A stretch of 64,000 nucleotides of DNA from contig NZ_JACARC010000034.1 of assembly GCF_013386825.1 (NCBI RefSeq), positions 314,717 to 378,716 of the forward strand. Direction: 5' to 3'. Shown here piece by piece: positions 1 through 8,517 of this stretch. Position 1 is the stretch's first letter. Each line of letters starts with the position of its first letter. Source of the stretch: Pseudomonas sp. IPO3778 (GTDB lineage: Bacteria; Pseudomonadota; Gammaproteobacteria; Pseudomonadales; Pseudomonadaceae). Made by a program: the position numbers and the translations under genes. Under the pieces are notes generated by a model, which did no database searches, was not told the origin of the DNA, and saw only the letters and a list, made by a program, of their open reading frames with translations.

Positions 1-200
1 AGCAGTTTTAGCCGCTGGCTTGGCAGCTGGTTTGGCAGCTGGTTTGGCAGCAGCAGTTTTGGCAGCTGGCTTGGCGGCGGGTTTGGCAGCAGCGGTTTTA
101 GCCGCTGGCTTAGCGGCTGGTTTGGCAGCGCTGGCAGCAACTTTTTTCGCTGCTGGTTTAGCGGCCGCTTTTGCAGGCGCCTTGGCGGCTACTGCTTTGC
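1..200. repeat. KPAA-coding tandem repeat in algP
   Basis: Short, imperfect 12-base units rich in ggcagctggttt and its variants repeat across the first ~200 bases. On the minus strand they encode Lys-Pro-Ala-Ala and Lys-Thr-Ala-Ala. Such arrays can change length by slippage, so this part of algP is likely to differ between strains. Confidence 0.8.
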
Positions 201-645
201 TGGCTGGCTTTTTCGCCGCGCTGGCGGCAACGGCTTTAGCCGGAGCACGGGTGCTCAGCACTTTGCCTACAGCTTCCTTCACACGACCAACACCCTGAGC
301 CAGTTTCAGGCTCTCGGAAGCATCACGCTTGAGTTGGGAAATGTAGGTGCGGGTTTCGGATTGACGATCCTTGAGGGCATCGAGCAAGTCCTCAAGTTCT
401 TTGACAGCGTCCTTGGCCTTGGCTTGTGCCTTGGCTTTGCCAGCGGTCGCTGCGCCTTGGAGTTTGGTACGGGATTTGTGCAGTTTTTCCTGAGCTTTGC
501 CGCGTTGTTTTTCAAGCTTGGCGAGCAACTTCTCAGCATCAGCCAAGGCTTGTGAACAAGCGCTTTCCAAATGTTCGAGCAGGCTGCCCGAAAGTTGTTG
601 GAGCAAATGCAACGGGGTATTTACAGGCTTCTGTTTGGCCGACAT
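1..645 (-). CDS. algP: AlgP, histone H1-like alginate regulatory protein (3' end beyond window)
   Basis: The reading frame starts at an ATG at 645, preceded by a good GGAGG ribosome site, and runs off the left edge with 215 codons visible. The N-terminal ~115 residues are a charged, probably coiled-coil region rich in Lys, Ala, Glu and Gln. From about residue 130 the protein becomes low complexity, with repeated Lys-Pro-Ala-Ala units. This is the architecture of AlgP/AlgR3, a histone H1-like DNA-binding protein first linked to alginate gene control in P. aeruginosa. The repeats are probably a DNA-binding tail. algQ lies close by, as in P. aeruginosa. The repeat count cannot be given because the gene is cut by the window edge. 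Confidence 0.9.
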   Translation of the reverse strand, partial: MSAKQKPVNTPLHLLQQLSGSLLEHLESACSQALADAEKLLAKLEKQRGKAQEKLHKSRTKLQGAATAGKAKAQAKAKDAVKELEDLLDALKDRQSETRTYISQLKRDASESLKLAQGVGRVKEAVGKVLSTRAPAKAVAASAAKKPASKAVAAKAPAKAAAKPAAKKVAASAAKPAAKPAAKTAAAKPAAKPAAKTAAAKPAAKPAAKPAAKTA

Positions 646-838
646 GGTTTACCTCCTGGCTGACGTGGGTGCGGCTCATACTAGCCCTCTGCTCTTACCG
701 CCGCTAGGGCATGTTGACAGTATCGATTGGCTTGCGTTGCACCGCACGAAAATTCTTATTGATATAACGAAAAACCACGCCACTTTTTAAGCATTCACAC
801 TGGCATAATCCATCGCACTTTCGGCTGGAGAACGCCCC

Positions 839-1504
839 ATGTCGCGTTACCTTTTTTTAGTGTTGAGCGTGGCGCTTTCAGTGGCCAACGCGAGCGAGAA
901 ACCCCCGTCCAAAGATGACCACGACCTGGCCTATAGCCTGGGCGCGAGCCTGGGCGAACGCCTGCGCCAGGAGATGCCGGGGCTGCAGGTCGAAGCGCTG
1001 ATCGAGGGCCTCAAACAAGCCTACCAAGGCAAGCCTCTGGCCCTGGACGACACGCGTATCGAACAGGTCCTTGCCCAGCACCAAGCGCAAAACGCGCCAG
1101 ACAATCGCCCCCCACAAAGTGAAAAGGCACTCGCGGCCGAGCAACAATTTTTAGCGGCAGAAAAAGCCAAAAGTGGTGTGCGCGAATTGGCAGACGGCAT
1201 CCTGCTGACCGAACTGAGCCCCGGCAGCGGCAAAAAGCCTGCGGCCGATGATCGTGTGCAAGTGAATTACGTTGGGCGACTACCTGACGGAACAGTCTTC
1301 GACAAGAGCACGCAACCTCAGTGGTTTCGTCTGGACAGTGTGATCAGCGGCTGGCGTAGTGCGCTGCAACAGATGCCGGTGGGCGCGAAATGGCGGCTGG
1401 TCATTCCATCCGACCAGGCCTATGGCGCTGATGGCGCCGGCGAGTTGATTCCGCCTTATACGCCCCTGGTATTCGAGATCGAATTGCTCGGCGCGGGTGC
1501 CTGA
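839..1504 (+). CDS. FKBP-type peptidyl-prolyl cis-trans isomerase, exported
   Basis: A 221-residue protein with an N-terminal hydrophobic stretch ending in VANA, read as a signal peptide cleaved near residue 18. An FKBP N-terminal helical dimerisation domain follows (about 20-105). The C-terminal FKBP catalytic domain (about 115-219) shows VQVNYVGRLPDGTVFDKS and PPYTPLVFEIELL. Family members of this MIP/FklB type catalyse proline isomerisation in the periplasm and assist protein folding. The gene is transcribed away from algP and is followed at once by a strong hairpin terminator. It sits between algP and algQ, as in P. aeruginosa. Confidence 0.88.
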   Translation: MSRYLFLVLSVALSVANASEKPPSKDDHDLAYSLGASLGERLRQEMPGLQVEALIEGLKQAYQGKPLALDDTRIEQVLAQHQAQNAPDNRPPQSEKALAAEQQFLAAEKAKSGVRELADGILLTELSPGSGKKPAADDRVQVNYVGRLPDGTVFDKSTQPQWFRLDSVISGWRSALQQMPVGAKWRLVIPSDQAYGADGAGELIPPYTPLVFEIELLGAGA

Positions 1505-1512
1505 CCCCCAAC

Positions 1513-1544
1513 GAAAAACGGTGCGCAATGCGCACCGTTTTTTT
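1513..1544 (+). terminator. Rho-independent terminator after the FKBP gene
   Basis: A perfect 9-bp GC-rich stem (CGGTGCGCA paired with TGCGCACCG), extended by A-T pairs and followed by a run of T. It lies eight bases after the FKBP stop codon. The A-rich left side means it may also work for algQ on the other strand. Confidence 0.85.
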
Positions 1545-1557
1545 GTGTAGCCACGAG

Positions 1558-2016
1558 TCAGGCTTTAGCCGTCAACTCTTCCTTGTGGGCGTTGTGCAGC
1601 ACTTCGATCAGGCAATCTTCCAGCTCGAAACGCTCATGCAACAAACCGCCCAACTCTTTGAATTTTTCTGCAACACACTTGCCGGCATCACACAGGTCGT
1701 TGAAGGCCAGCAGCTTCTCGGTGATGACGTCGATGCGCGGGTAAATCGTTTCCGCCAAGTCCAGGCCTCGTTGATCGTCGAAGGCCTCGGCCTCTTTGGT
1801 CAACTGCTCGTAGACACCGAAGTGCCCCGCCGAGACGTAGTCCACCAGTACACCGCAGAACTCCTGCAATGGCTTGCGGTTCTCACCTAGCGCTTCGGGC
1901 TTGGCACCGAGAGCATCAAAGGCTCGAACCAGTTCGTGACGCGCTTTCAACCAACCATCGATCAGTTTGTGCACCCCACCCCAGCGTTCCTGAGCATTCT
2001 GACAACTTTCCAGCAT
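1558..2016 (-). CDS. algQ: AlgQ/Rsd, anti-sigma-70 factor
   Basis: A 152-residue helical protein matching the Rsd/AlgQ family in length and pattern. It has an N-terminal QERWGG segment, a central NRKPLQEFCGVLVDYVSAGHFGVYEQL block and an acidic C-terminal half. Rsd/AlgQ binds region 4 of the housekeeping sigma factor, which favours alternative sigma factors in stationary phase; in P. aeruginosa AlgQ also affects alginate and pyoverdine. The start at 2016 has a purine-rich AAGAGAG upstream. It is transcribed towards, and ends close to, the FKBP terminator. Confidence 0.92.
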   Translation of the reverse strand: MLESCQNAQERWGGVHKLIDGWLKARHELVRAFDALGAKPEALGENRKPLQEFCGVLVDYVSAGHFGVYEQLTKEAEAFDDQRGLDLAETIYPRIDVITEKLLAFNDLCDAGKCVAEKFKELGGLLHERFELEDCLIEVLHNAHKEELTAKA

Positions 2017-2222
2017 GATGATCTCTCTTCCCTATAGGGGCGCCGCCCGCTGCCCGCGCAGCACTTCAAGGTTAAAGCGGCAACCGGGCAAAGGTGCATC
2101 GAACAGTCTGTTTCAATAACGCGTGCGGGCCAGATTATGCCCGCATGACTATGGCATCAAGGTACGCAGGAGAGAAAGTTCATACAAGTGTTTAATCCCT
2201 TCCTACAACCCGTGGGCACCTG

Positions 2223-2744
2223 TCAGTGCCGTGCAAGACCAAAACGCTGGCTCAGCAACAAGCGCGAGAACTGCGCTACACCCAGGATCAGCATGGCCAC
2301 GAAGAACAGCAGGCTCCACTCGGGAATGCTCAGGTCGAACAGCGTCCAGTTGATTTCCACGCAGTCGACAGTGCCTTTGAAGATCAGGGCCAGCGTCTCC
2401 CTCAGCGACAGATGCTCGACCATGTATTGAAGACCGGGCCAACAGGTAGGCAGCTCTTGCGCCGGCGTATTTTGCAGCAGCACCTGGCGTATCGCGGTGA
2501 AAGCCCCCAGCAAGGCACAGCCCGTACTCGCCAGCCAATACAGGTAGATCCCGGACCGCCTGGGCCCATGAATCGCCGCCACCAGATTGATCAGCGTGAA
2601 GCCGGCCACCAGTATTCGTTGCACCTGACACAGGAAACAAGGACGTAAAAGCGCGGCGTATTCCAGGTAAAAGGACGCGCCCAGCGTCAGCGCACCAGCC
2701 AGAAACGCCAGGAGGAACAGGAAGCGTGAGGGGGCCAAAGACAT
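2223..2744 (-). CDS. dsbB: DsbB-type disulfide bond formation protein
   Basis: A 173-residue inner-membrane protein with four hydrophobic segments. The first periplasmic loop carries the CFLC pair (Cys36, Cys39) and the second loop the other pair (Cys101 and Cys128). This is the DsbB layout: the protein reoxidises DsbA and passes electrons to quinone. Pseudomonads commonly have two DsbB copies, and the copy beside algQ and hemY is called DsbH or DsbB1. It lies downstream of hemY on the same strand, but a 237-base gap suggests its own promoter. Confidence 0.9.
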   Translation of the reverse strand: MSLAPSRFLFLLAFLAGALTLGASFYLEYAALLRPCFLCQVQRILVAGFTLINLVAAIHGPRRSGIYLYWLASTGCALLGAFTAIRQVLLQNTPAQELPTCWPGLQYMVEHLSLRETLALIFKGTVDCVEINWTLFDLSIPEWSLLFFVAMLILGVAQFSRLLLSQRFGLARH

Positions 2745-2981
2745 TGTTTATCCGCAACGCAAGAGATAGGTAGTTACGGTAGAGGAAAGGCCTTACCCCT
2801 TTCAATACGCGCCGGAGCAGACGATTCCGCGAGAGCGTAGGGATATCCCGTCAGAAGGTGAGCGATTAAACGCCCGTCTGCGTAGGAGTTTACTACAAGC
2901 CGTATTGACTACAGCTATCAGGAGGGATTGAAGGGTTGGCCGCCAGACAATTCTGAGCCAACCCCGGTGCTGATTCCTACG

Positions 2982-4223
2982 TCAGACCCGTACCGGTACC
3001 GGCAGCGGTGCCGCCAGCAAACGCTTGTCCAACAAGCCCAGGCCTTCCTGGAACAATTGGTTGCTGCGCTCGGTGTCGCCCAACTGCGCCAGCAGGCGCG
3101 CCAGCTCGGCACAGGCTTCGGGATTGCGCTGCACCTGCAAGCTGCTTTCCAGGTAGTCCCGTGCCTTGCCCCACAAGCTGTTTTGCAGGCACAGCCGCCC
3201 GAGGGTCAGCAACAGGCTGGCATCGCCCGGATGGTCCTTGAGCCAGCCTTCGGCAAACTTCAACTGCTTCGCCGGATCGCTGCCACGCAGCAGGCCGTAG
3301 AGTCTGATCAGATGGCTGTCGTACGCGCGCTTGAGGGCGCCGCGCAGCACTTCTTCGGCCTTGGCGTCCGCGCCCAGTTGGCGCAGTTGCTCGGCGTAAG
3401 CCAGCACCAATTGCGGCTCCTGGCGCTGGGCAGACGTCAGTTGCTGCCACGCCCGCTCAAGGGATTGCTGGCCAGCCTCGCCTTGCTCTTCGCGCTGGGC
3501 AGCCAGGCTCAGGTTCTCGCCCCAGGCACGACGCTCCAGATCAGCCAGCTCGGCAGGCGGCAGCACCTTGTCCTTGCGCAGCTCTGGCAGCAGCCGGATC
3601 ACCGAAGACCAATCTCCACGTTGTTGATACAGACGCTGTAGTTGGCGCAGTACCTGAACGTTATGGGGATGACGCTCATGCATGGCCTGCAAGGTGACCA
3701 GGGCGCCATCGGTGTCGCCTCGGTCCATCTGCAACTGCGCATGACTCAAGGCCACCGCCAGCTCGGCCTGGGGCTGGCGCTCAAGCGCCCGCTCCAGCAG
3801 GCTGTCCGCCTCTTCATAACGTCCCTGCTCATTGGCCGCGCGGGCAGCGCCGAGGTAATACAGCAATGGCTGGCGTTCCGCCTCGGCAGCGCGGTGCAAG
3901 TGACGCTCGGCACTGGCCCAACGCCCTTCGGCGAGGTCCATCTGGCCCTGTTCAATGGCAACCTGGACCCGACGGCTGCGGTTGCGCCGCGACCACGGGT
4001 TGACCACGCCACCCGAGGTCAGCACCAGGCCCAGCAGCGCCCTGACCAGGTAGATCGCCAGGCCGATAACAAACAGCGCCACCAGCGTGGACCACAGCCC
4101 GGACTCGTAATGCAGTACATGGGGATAGGTAATCAGCACGTAACCGGTGTGTTTCGAAATGCCCACAGCCAGTGCCAGGGCGATCGCAATCGCCAGCACC
4201 AGGATCACATAGAAACGCTTCAT
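2982..4223 (-). CDS. hemY: HemY, TPR-containing haem biosynthesis-associated protein
   Basis: A 413-residue inner-membrane protein with two hydrophobic segments in the first ~65 residues, then a long series of helix-turn-helix repeats of TPR type that would lie in the cytoplasm. This is the proteobacterial HemY_N family, not the protoporphyrinogen oxidase also called HemY. Its biochemical role is unclear; it is thought to organise late haem enzymes. It starts five bases after hemX ends, so it is the last gene of the hemC-hemD-hemX-hemY operon. Confidence 0.9.
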   Translation of the reverse strand: MKRFYVILVLAIAIALALAVGISKHTGYVLITYPHVLHYESGLWSTLVALFVIGLAIYLVRALLGLVLTSGGVVNPWSRRNRSRRVQVAIEQGQMDLAEGRWASAERHLHRAAEAERQPLLYYLGAARAANEQGRYEEADSLLERALERQPQAELAVALSHAQLQMDRGDTDGALVTLQAMHERHPHNVQVLRQLQRLYQQRGDWSSVIRLLPELRKDKVLPPAELADLERRAWGENLSLAAQREEQGEAGQQSLERAWQQLTSAQRQEPQLVLAYAEQLRQLGADAKAEEVLRGALKRAYDSHLIRLYGLLRGSDPAKQLKFAEGWLKDHPGDASLLLTLGRLCLQNSLWGKARDYLESSLQVQRNPEACAELARLLAQLGDTERSNQLFQEGLGLLDKRLLAAPLPVPVRV

Positions 4224-4228
4224 CGGCT

Positions 4229-5344
4229 TTACTCCTGGGTCGCCGGCTTGCCAGCAGAAGCCTTGGCTTCTTCGGCAGACAGGTGGCGACGGTCAAGGTA
4301 AGCCTGCACGGCGGCCAGGCTCGCGGCCAGGTCCGGCGTCACCACGGAGACGGCCTTGGGCTCGAGCTCGGCAATGCGCGCCAGCATGGTTTTGCTTTGC
4401 GGGTTGTCTTGATTGAAGTTGTCCTGCAAGACGCTCCGCGCCTCGCCCAGGGAGCGGCTGTACACCGCCGGCTCGCCATTGAGCGCCGCCCATTGCGCCT
4501 GCTCCAGCGCCAGGTTCAGGGCCAGGCGCACCTGGTTCAGGCCTTGGCCTGCCAAGAGCGGGCGAATATTGTCGTCCGGGTTGAAGTCGATGCGGAAATA
4601 CCGCGAGATCTGCTCCCACCACTGGCTCCAGCGGCTGTCCGTATCGGTGGTCGGACGGCCTTCATTGGCCGCTTCCGGGAGTTGGTATTCCGGAGCGATA
4701 GCCGCCAGTTGCACGACCTGATCACGCAATGCAGCCAGTTGCAGGTACAACCCGGTACGGTCCGGCTGTTCGACGTTGCGCAACGCAGCGAGGCTCTTGG
4801 CCAACTGCTCGCGGGCAGCGTACGAGCCCGGGTCACTTTGTTCACGCAGGATTTCGTCAGCACCCTGGACCAGCGCCTGAGCACTGTTGATGTCCTGCAA
4901 GGCGGAAAGGCGCAGGCTGGCCAGGCGGATCAGGTGCTCGGCCTCGGCCAGGCGCCAGTCCTGGCGGCTGGCACCGAGCACGGTTTCCAGGCGCTGGCTC
5001 AGACGCTGTTGATCACCCTGCAATTGCGCCACCAGCCGGCGGCGCTCTTCCAGTTCATCGGCGCCCGGCAGTTGCCCCAGGCGTGCCGACAACTGCTGCT
5101 GGCCCTGCTTGAGGCTCTGGGATTGGTCGTCCAGGGTTTGTACTTGGCCCAGCTGTTGCTGGCTGCTCGCCTGCAGTGCGCGGACCTGCCAGATCCCCCA
5201 GCCACCGGCGGCAACGCCAGCGGCACCGAGCAACAAGGCCACGATGGCCAGGCCGTTGCCACGGCGCGGAGCGGTGACCGGTGTCTCAACAGGCGCATCA
5301 AGCGCGGGCTGAGCTTCATCTTTAGGCAAGGCTGTTTCGCTCAC
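4229..5344 (-). CDS. hemX: HemX, membrane-anchored haem operon protein
   Basis: A 371-residue protein with an acidic N-terminus, one membrane segment at about residues 30-50, then a long coiled-coil rich in Gln and Leu and a conserved C-terminal HemX domain. It is often annotated as uroporphyrinogen-III C-methyltransferase, but that activity is doubtful for this family: no SAM-binding methyltransferase motif is visible. It sits between hemD (18-base gap) and hemY (5-base gap) and is probably a scaffold that works with HemY at the membrane. Confidence 0.9.
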   Translation of the reverse strand: MSETALPKDEAQPALDAPVETPVTAPRRGNGLAIVALLLGAAGVAAGGWGIWQVRALQASSQQQLGQVQTLDDQSQSLKQGQQQLSARLGQLPGADELEERRRLVAQLQGDQQRLSQRLETVLGASRQDWRLAEAEHLIRLASLRLSALQDINSAQALVQGADEILREQSDPGSYAAREQLAKSLAALRNVEQPDRTGLYLQLAALRDQVVQLAAIAPEYQLPEAANEGRPTTDTDSRWSQWWEQISRYFRIDFNPDDNIRPLLAGQGLNQVRLALNLALEQAQWAALNGEPAVYSRSLGEARSVLQDNFNQDNPQSKTMLARIAELEPKAVSVVTPDLAASLAAVQAYLDRRHLSAEEAKASAGKPATQE

Positions 5345-5362
5345 GTATCCATCCTTTGCGTA

Positions 5363-6130
5363 TTAGAGAGTGGGAACGGAAAGACTCCGTAACGCCACTA
5401 ACAAAGCCGCGGCACTGGCGCCACGACAATCCACAACTTCTTGCGCGCCAGCGGCACGCGCCATTTCGGCGACTCGCGGGCTGGGCACGAACAGCGGCAG
5501 CTGTGCCACCAGGGCCCAATCAGTGCCGGCCACGGCTTGCAGGTGTAAAAAACCCTGCCCACTGCTGACCACCACGCCGTTCAAGCGTTCCACGTTTATG
5601 CGTTGGGTCAGGGTTGCACTGTCGTAATCCGGCAGGAAACGGCGATACAACTCCAGATAGTCGACACTAGCACCTTGCTCGCGTAAACGCTCAGCCAGCA
5701 GCTCGCGCCCGCCCTCTCCCCGCAGGATCAGTACCCGGGCATCCGGCCGTGCGATAGCGTCGCGCAAGGCGGGCAGCTCAAGCAAGGCCTCACTGTCATC
5801 GCCCTGCTCGGGATAGCTGACATCGAGGCCGTGGTCGGCCAGCACCTGCGCCGTAGCAGCGCCGACGGTAAACCACGGCAACGCGGGTGGTTGTGGCCAG
5901 TGTTGAGCCAACAACTGCAAGCCCAGGCGCGCCGCCGGTTTGCTCACCACGATCACCGCACAATAGCGGCCCAGATCGCGAAACGCCGCGTGTTGCACCG
6001 GCGTGACGGGCAGCGCCTCGATCTCCAGCAGCGGCAGGCTGCTGCTGAAAATGCCTTCCTCGGATAACGTCACCGCCAGGGCTGCCGACTCCTCGGCAGG
6101 CCGCGTCAGCAGCACACGCCATTGCGTCAC
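5363..6130 (-). CDS. hemD: Uroporphyrinogen-III synthase
   Basis: A 255-residue protein of the HemD family: N-terminal VLLTRPAEESAALA, a central LILRGEGGRELLAERLREQGA block and a VVVSSGQGF segment. The enzyme cyclises hydroxymethylbilane with inversion of ring D to give uroporphyrinogen III, the branch point to haem, sirohaem and cobalamin. Its ATG overlaps the hemC stop by four bases, indicating translational coupling of two successive pathway steps. Confidence 0.95.
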   Translation of the reverse strand: MTQWRVLLTRPAEESAALAVTLSEEGIFSSSLPLLEIEALPVTPVQHAAFRDLGRYCAVIVVSKPAARLGLQLLAQHWPQPPALPWFTVGAATAQVLADHGLDVSYPEQGDDSEALLELPALRDAIARPDARVLILRGEGGRELLAERLREQGASVDYLELYRRFLPDYDSATLTQRINVERLNGVVVSSGQGFLHLQAVAGTDWALVAQLPLFVPSPRVAEMARAAGAQEVVDCRGASAAALLVALRSLSVPTL

Positions 6131-7068
6131 TGCGGGCCGGCCTCACCGTACACCGCTGCCAGAATGGCGCCGGCGCCTTTTTCCAGCAGCGCCTCGGCGA
6201 CCTGGATGCCCAGGCGGGTTGCCTCGCTTTGTGGCCCGCGAATCTCGGCAGTGAGCAGCAACCCACCACTCGGGTCGCCCACCAGGCCACGCAACCAAAG
6301 GTTCTCGCCTTCCAGCACGGCATAACAGGCGATCGGCACCTGGCAACCGCCGTTGAGGTGCTTGTTCAGGGCCCGCTCGGCGGTGACGCGAATTTCAGTG
6401 TCGTGGTGATCCAGCGGCTTGAGCAGCGCATGAATTTCACGGTCGGCGGTGCGGCATTCGATACCTACGGCGCCCTGCCCGCCAGCTGGCAAGCTGTCTT
6501 CGACGCTGATGGCCGAGGTGATGCGGTCTTCAAAGCCCAGGCGGATCAGGCCGGCCGCCGCGAGGATGATCGCGTCATATTCACCGGCGTCCAGCTTGGC
6601 CAGGCGGGTATTGACGTTGCCCCGCAGGAAGCGGATTTGCAGGTCCGGCCGGCGGGTCAGCAACTGCGCCTGGCGACGCAGGCTGGAGGTGCCGACGACG
6701 CTGCCCAGCGGCAGTTCATCGAGGGAGGCGTAGGTGTTGGAAACGAAGGCATCACGCGGGTCCTCACGCTCGCAGATGCAAAACAGGCCCAGGCCTTCAG
6801 GGAAGTCCATGGGCACGTCTTTCATCGAATGCACGGCGATGTCCGCTTCGTTCTCCAGCAGAGCTGTTTCCAGCTCTTTGACGAACAGGCCCTTGCCGCC
6901 GATTTTCGACAGCGGCGAATCAAGCAGCTTGTCGCCGCGACTGACCATGGGCACCAAGGACACCGTGAGGCCGGGATGGGCTTGCTCAAGGCGTGCTTTG
7001 ACGTACTCGGCCTGCCATAAGGCCAGGGCGCTTTTACGGGTGGCGATGCGGATTTCGCGAGAGGACAT
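6127..7068 (-). CDS. hemC: Porphobilinogen deaminase (hydroxymethylbilane synthase)
   Basis: A 313-residue enzyme with all family landmarks: IRIATRKSALALWQA at the N-terminus, SKIGGKGLFVKELE, the VHSMKDVP motif, GTSSLRRQAQL, and the dipyrromethane-cofactor cysteine in LNGGCQVPIA. It joins four porphobilinogen molecules into hydroxymethylbilane in the cytoplasm. It is the first gene of the hem operon and lies just downstream of algR on the same strand. Confidence 0.97.
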   Translation of the reverse strand: MSSREIRIATRKSALALWQAEYVKARLEQAHPGLTVSLVPMVSRGDKLLDSPLSKIGGKGLFVKELETALLENEADIAVHSMKDVPMDFPEGLGLFCICEREDPRDAFVSNTYASLDELPLGSVVGTSSLRRQAQLLTRRPDLQIRFLRGNVNTRLAKLDAGEYDAIILAAAGLIRLGFEDRITSAISVEDSLPAGGQGAVGIECRTADREIHALLKPLDHHDTEIRVTAERALNKHLNGGCQVPIACYAVLEGENLWLRGLVGDPSGGLLLTAEIRGPQSEATRLGIQVAEALLEKGAGAILAAVYGEAGPQ

Positions 7069-7206
7069 GGATCAATCCGTACTGAATAGATACGGCAGAT
7101 AATAACAGCTCAGGCAAAGGCGCTTTGATTTGAATCAGCAAGTGCGGGGCCTCCCTGGCCACGTCGCACCGGGATATGGGCGGTGAAGCTCGCGTCAGCC
7201 CTCGGA

Positions 7207-7953
7207 CTAAAGCTGCTGCATCATCTTGCGCACACCGGCGACATGGCGCCGGCTGACGATCAAGGCATCGCCATTGAGCCCCTTGAGGAACAGCTGAAAG
7301 TGGCCAAGCGGCGTGCGTTGCAGGCGCTCGATACGCTCGCGAGCCACCAGCGCATTGCGGTGGATGCGCACAAAACGGTCGCCAAACTCGTCTTCCAGGG
7401 CCTTGAGCGGCTCATCGAGCAGCACCTCACCGGCCTCGTGACGCAAGGTCACGTACTTGTGATCGGCGATGAAATAGACCACCTGGTCCAGGGGAATCAG
7501 CTCGATGCCCTTGCGGGTGCGGGCGCTGATATGGCTGCGCGGCCCGTTGCCGCCCTGGGCTGCGGGCTGGGTCAAGGCGGCGAGCTGGACCCGATTGGGA
7601 CGCTCGGCCTTTTTCAAGGCGCGAAGCAATGCATCGGCATTGATCGGCTTGACCAGGAAGCTGACACCGCTGGCATCCAGCGCCTCGGAAGAGAACTCAT
7701 CCTGGGAGGCGCACAGCACCACGGAAGGCGGCGATTCTCGCTCGCTCAGGCGGGCTGCAACCTGTAAGCCGTCAAGGCCGGGCATGCGGATGTCGAGCAA
7801 AACGACATCGGGCTTGAGGCTGTCTATAAGGGCCAAGGCTTCCTCGCCACTGGTGGCGCTCGGCTCAAGGACACTGTAACCCTCGAGTTCACTGACCAAA
7901 CGGCTCAGTCGTTCGCGGGCTTGGGGTTCGTCATCAACGATCAGGACATTCAT
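7207..7953 (-). CDS. algR: AlgR, LytTR-family response regulator
   Basis: A 248-residue regulator. The start is placed at the ATG giving MNVLIVDDEPQARERL, which matches the known AlgR length; an upstream in-frame start would add 11 unlikely residues. The receiver domain (1-115) has the phosphoacceptor Asp in VVLLDIRMPG and the conserved Lys in FLVKP. The C-terminal LytTR DNA-binding domain (about 140-245) has RIHRNALVA. In P. aeruginosa AlgR controls alginate, twitching motility and other virulence traits together with the kinase AlgZ/FimS. No kinase gene is adjacent here, since argH is the next gene upstream. Confidence 0.95.
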   Translation of the reverse strand: MNVLIVDDEPQARERLSRLVSELEGYSVLEPSATSGEEALALIDSLKPDVVLLDIRMPGLDGLQVAARLSERESPPSVVLCASQDEFSSEALDASGVSFLVKPINADALLRALKKAERPNRVQLAALTQPAAQGGNGPRSHISARTRKGIELIPLDQVVYFIADHKYVTLRHEAGEVLLDEPLKALEDEFGDRFVRIHRNALVARERIERLQRTPLGHFQLFLKGLNGDALIVSRRHVAGVRKMMQQL

Positions 7954-8517
7954 ATTGCGCTGGATTCCTGCGTGAGTCTCGCACAAGGATAGCGTAGACA
8001 GGTGCGGTGACTTCCGTCACGGCGATCCACGCTAAGACTAGCGCGAGCGGCAAAAAGTGCCCCGAGAGTGGCACCAATATTTACCCGGACCTGTTCAATC
8101 GCGCCCAAAGCCTGCTGCTTTCGGGCATCGTCGTAGGGTTTGCTGATACACAATACGAACACCCCCTCTCTAATGGATAGCCTGGAGTTCGACCTCATCG
8201 CCTGGCATTGGTGCAGTGCACCTTCTGTCAGCGCGACGCTCTATCAGTGCAACTGTAGACGCTCGCGAAGACGATATTGCTCAATCGTCAAATATCGTTT
8301 CAATAAACACGCTTTGTTTATCCAAGGACCGCACGTTTTAAACCCCCATTCGGTCCTGGCTCCAGTCTCGTCCTGCGCGCGGCCGGGAGCAAGGCACTTA
8401 GCCATCCTGGAAACAAATAAAAATGCCGCACCCCGCCATCATCGCCTCCGGGGGCAACCCTGTTATTATCGGCGCCACACTTTCATGCCCTCTTTCCAGC
8501 AGATCACGAGCGAATCC
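7954..8517. other. Non-coding gap between algR and argH
   Basis: This 564-base stretch separates divergent algR and argH. In P. aeruginosa the algZ/fimS kinase gene lies here, but no histidine-kinase motif can be read in any frame. The open frames seen show no recognisable family and lack good ribosome sites. It must hold the algR and argH promoters, but I could not assign convincing -35/-10 pairs. Confidence 0.6.

Noticed and set aside
1..200. CRISPR-like array
   Set aside because: The repeats are short, uninterrupted, in frame and encode the AlgP KPAA tail; there are no spacers.
4172..5392. 406-codon plus-strand frame over hemX
   Set aside because: Antisense to the well-supported hemX gene; no family features.
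8140..8517. Open upstream extension of argH by about 126 codons
   Set aside because: The argininosuccinate lyase family starts at MSTDKTNQSWGGRF (8518); the extension shows no similarity and would cross the control region.
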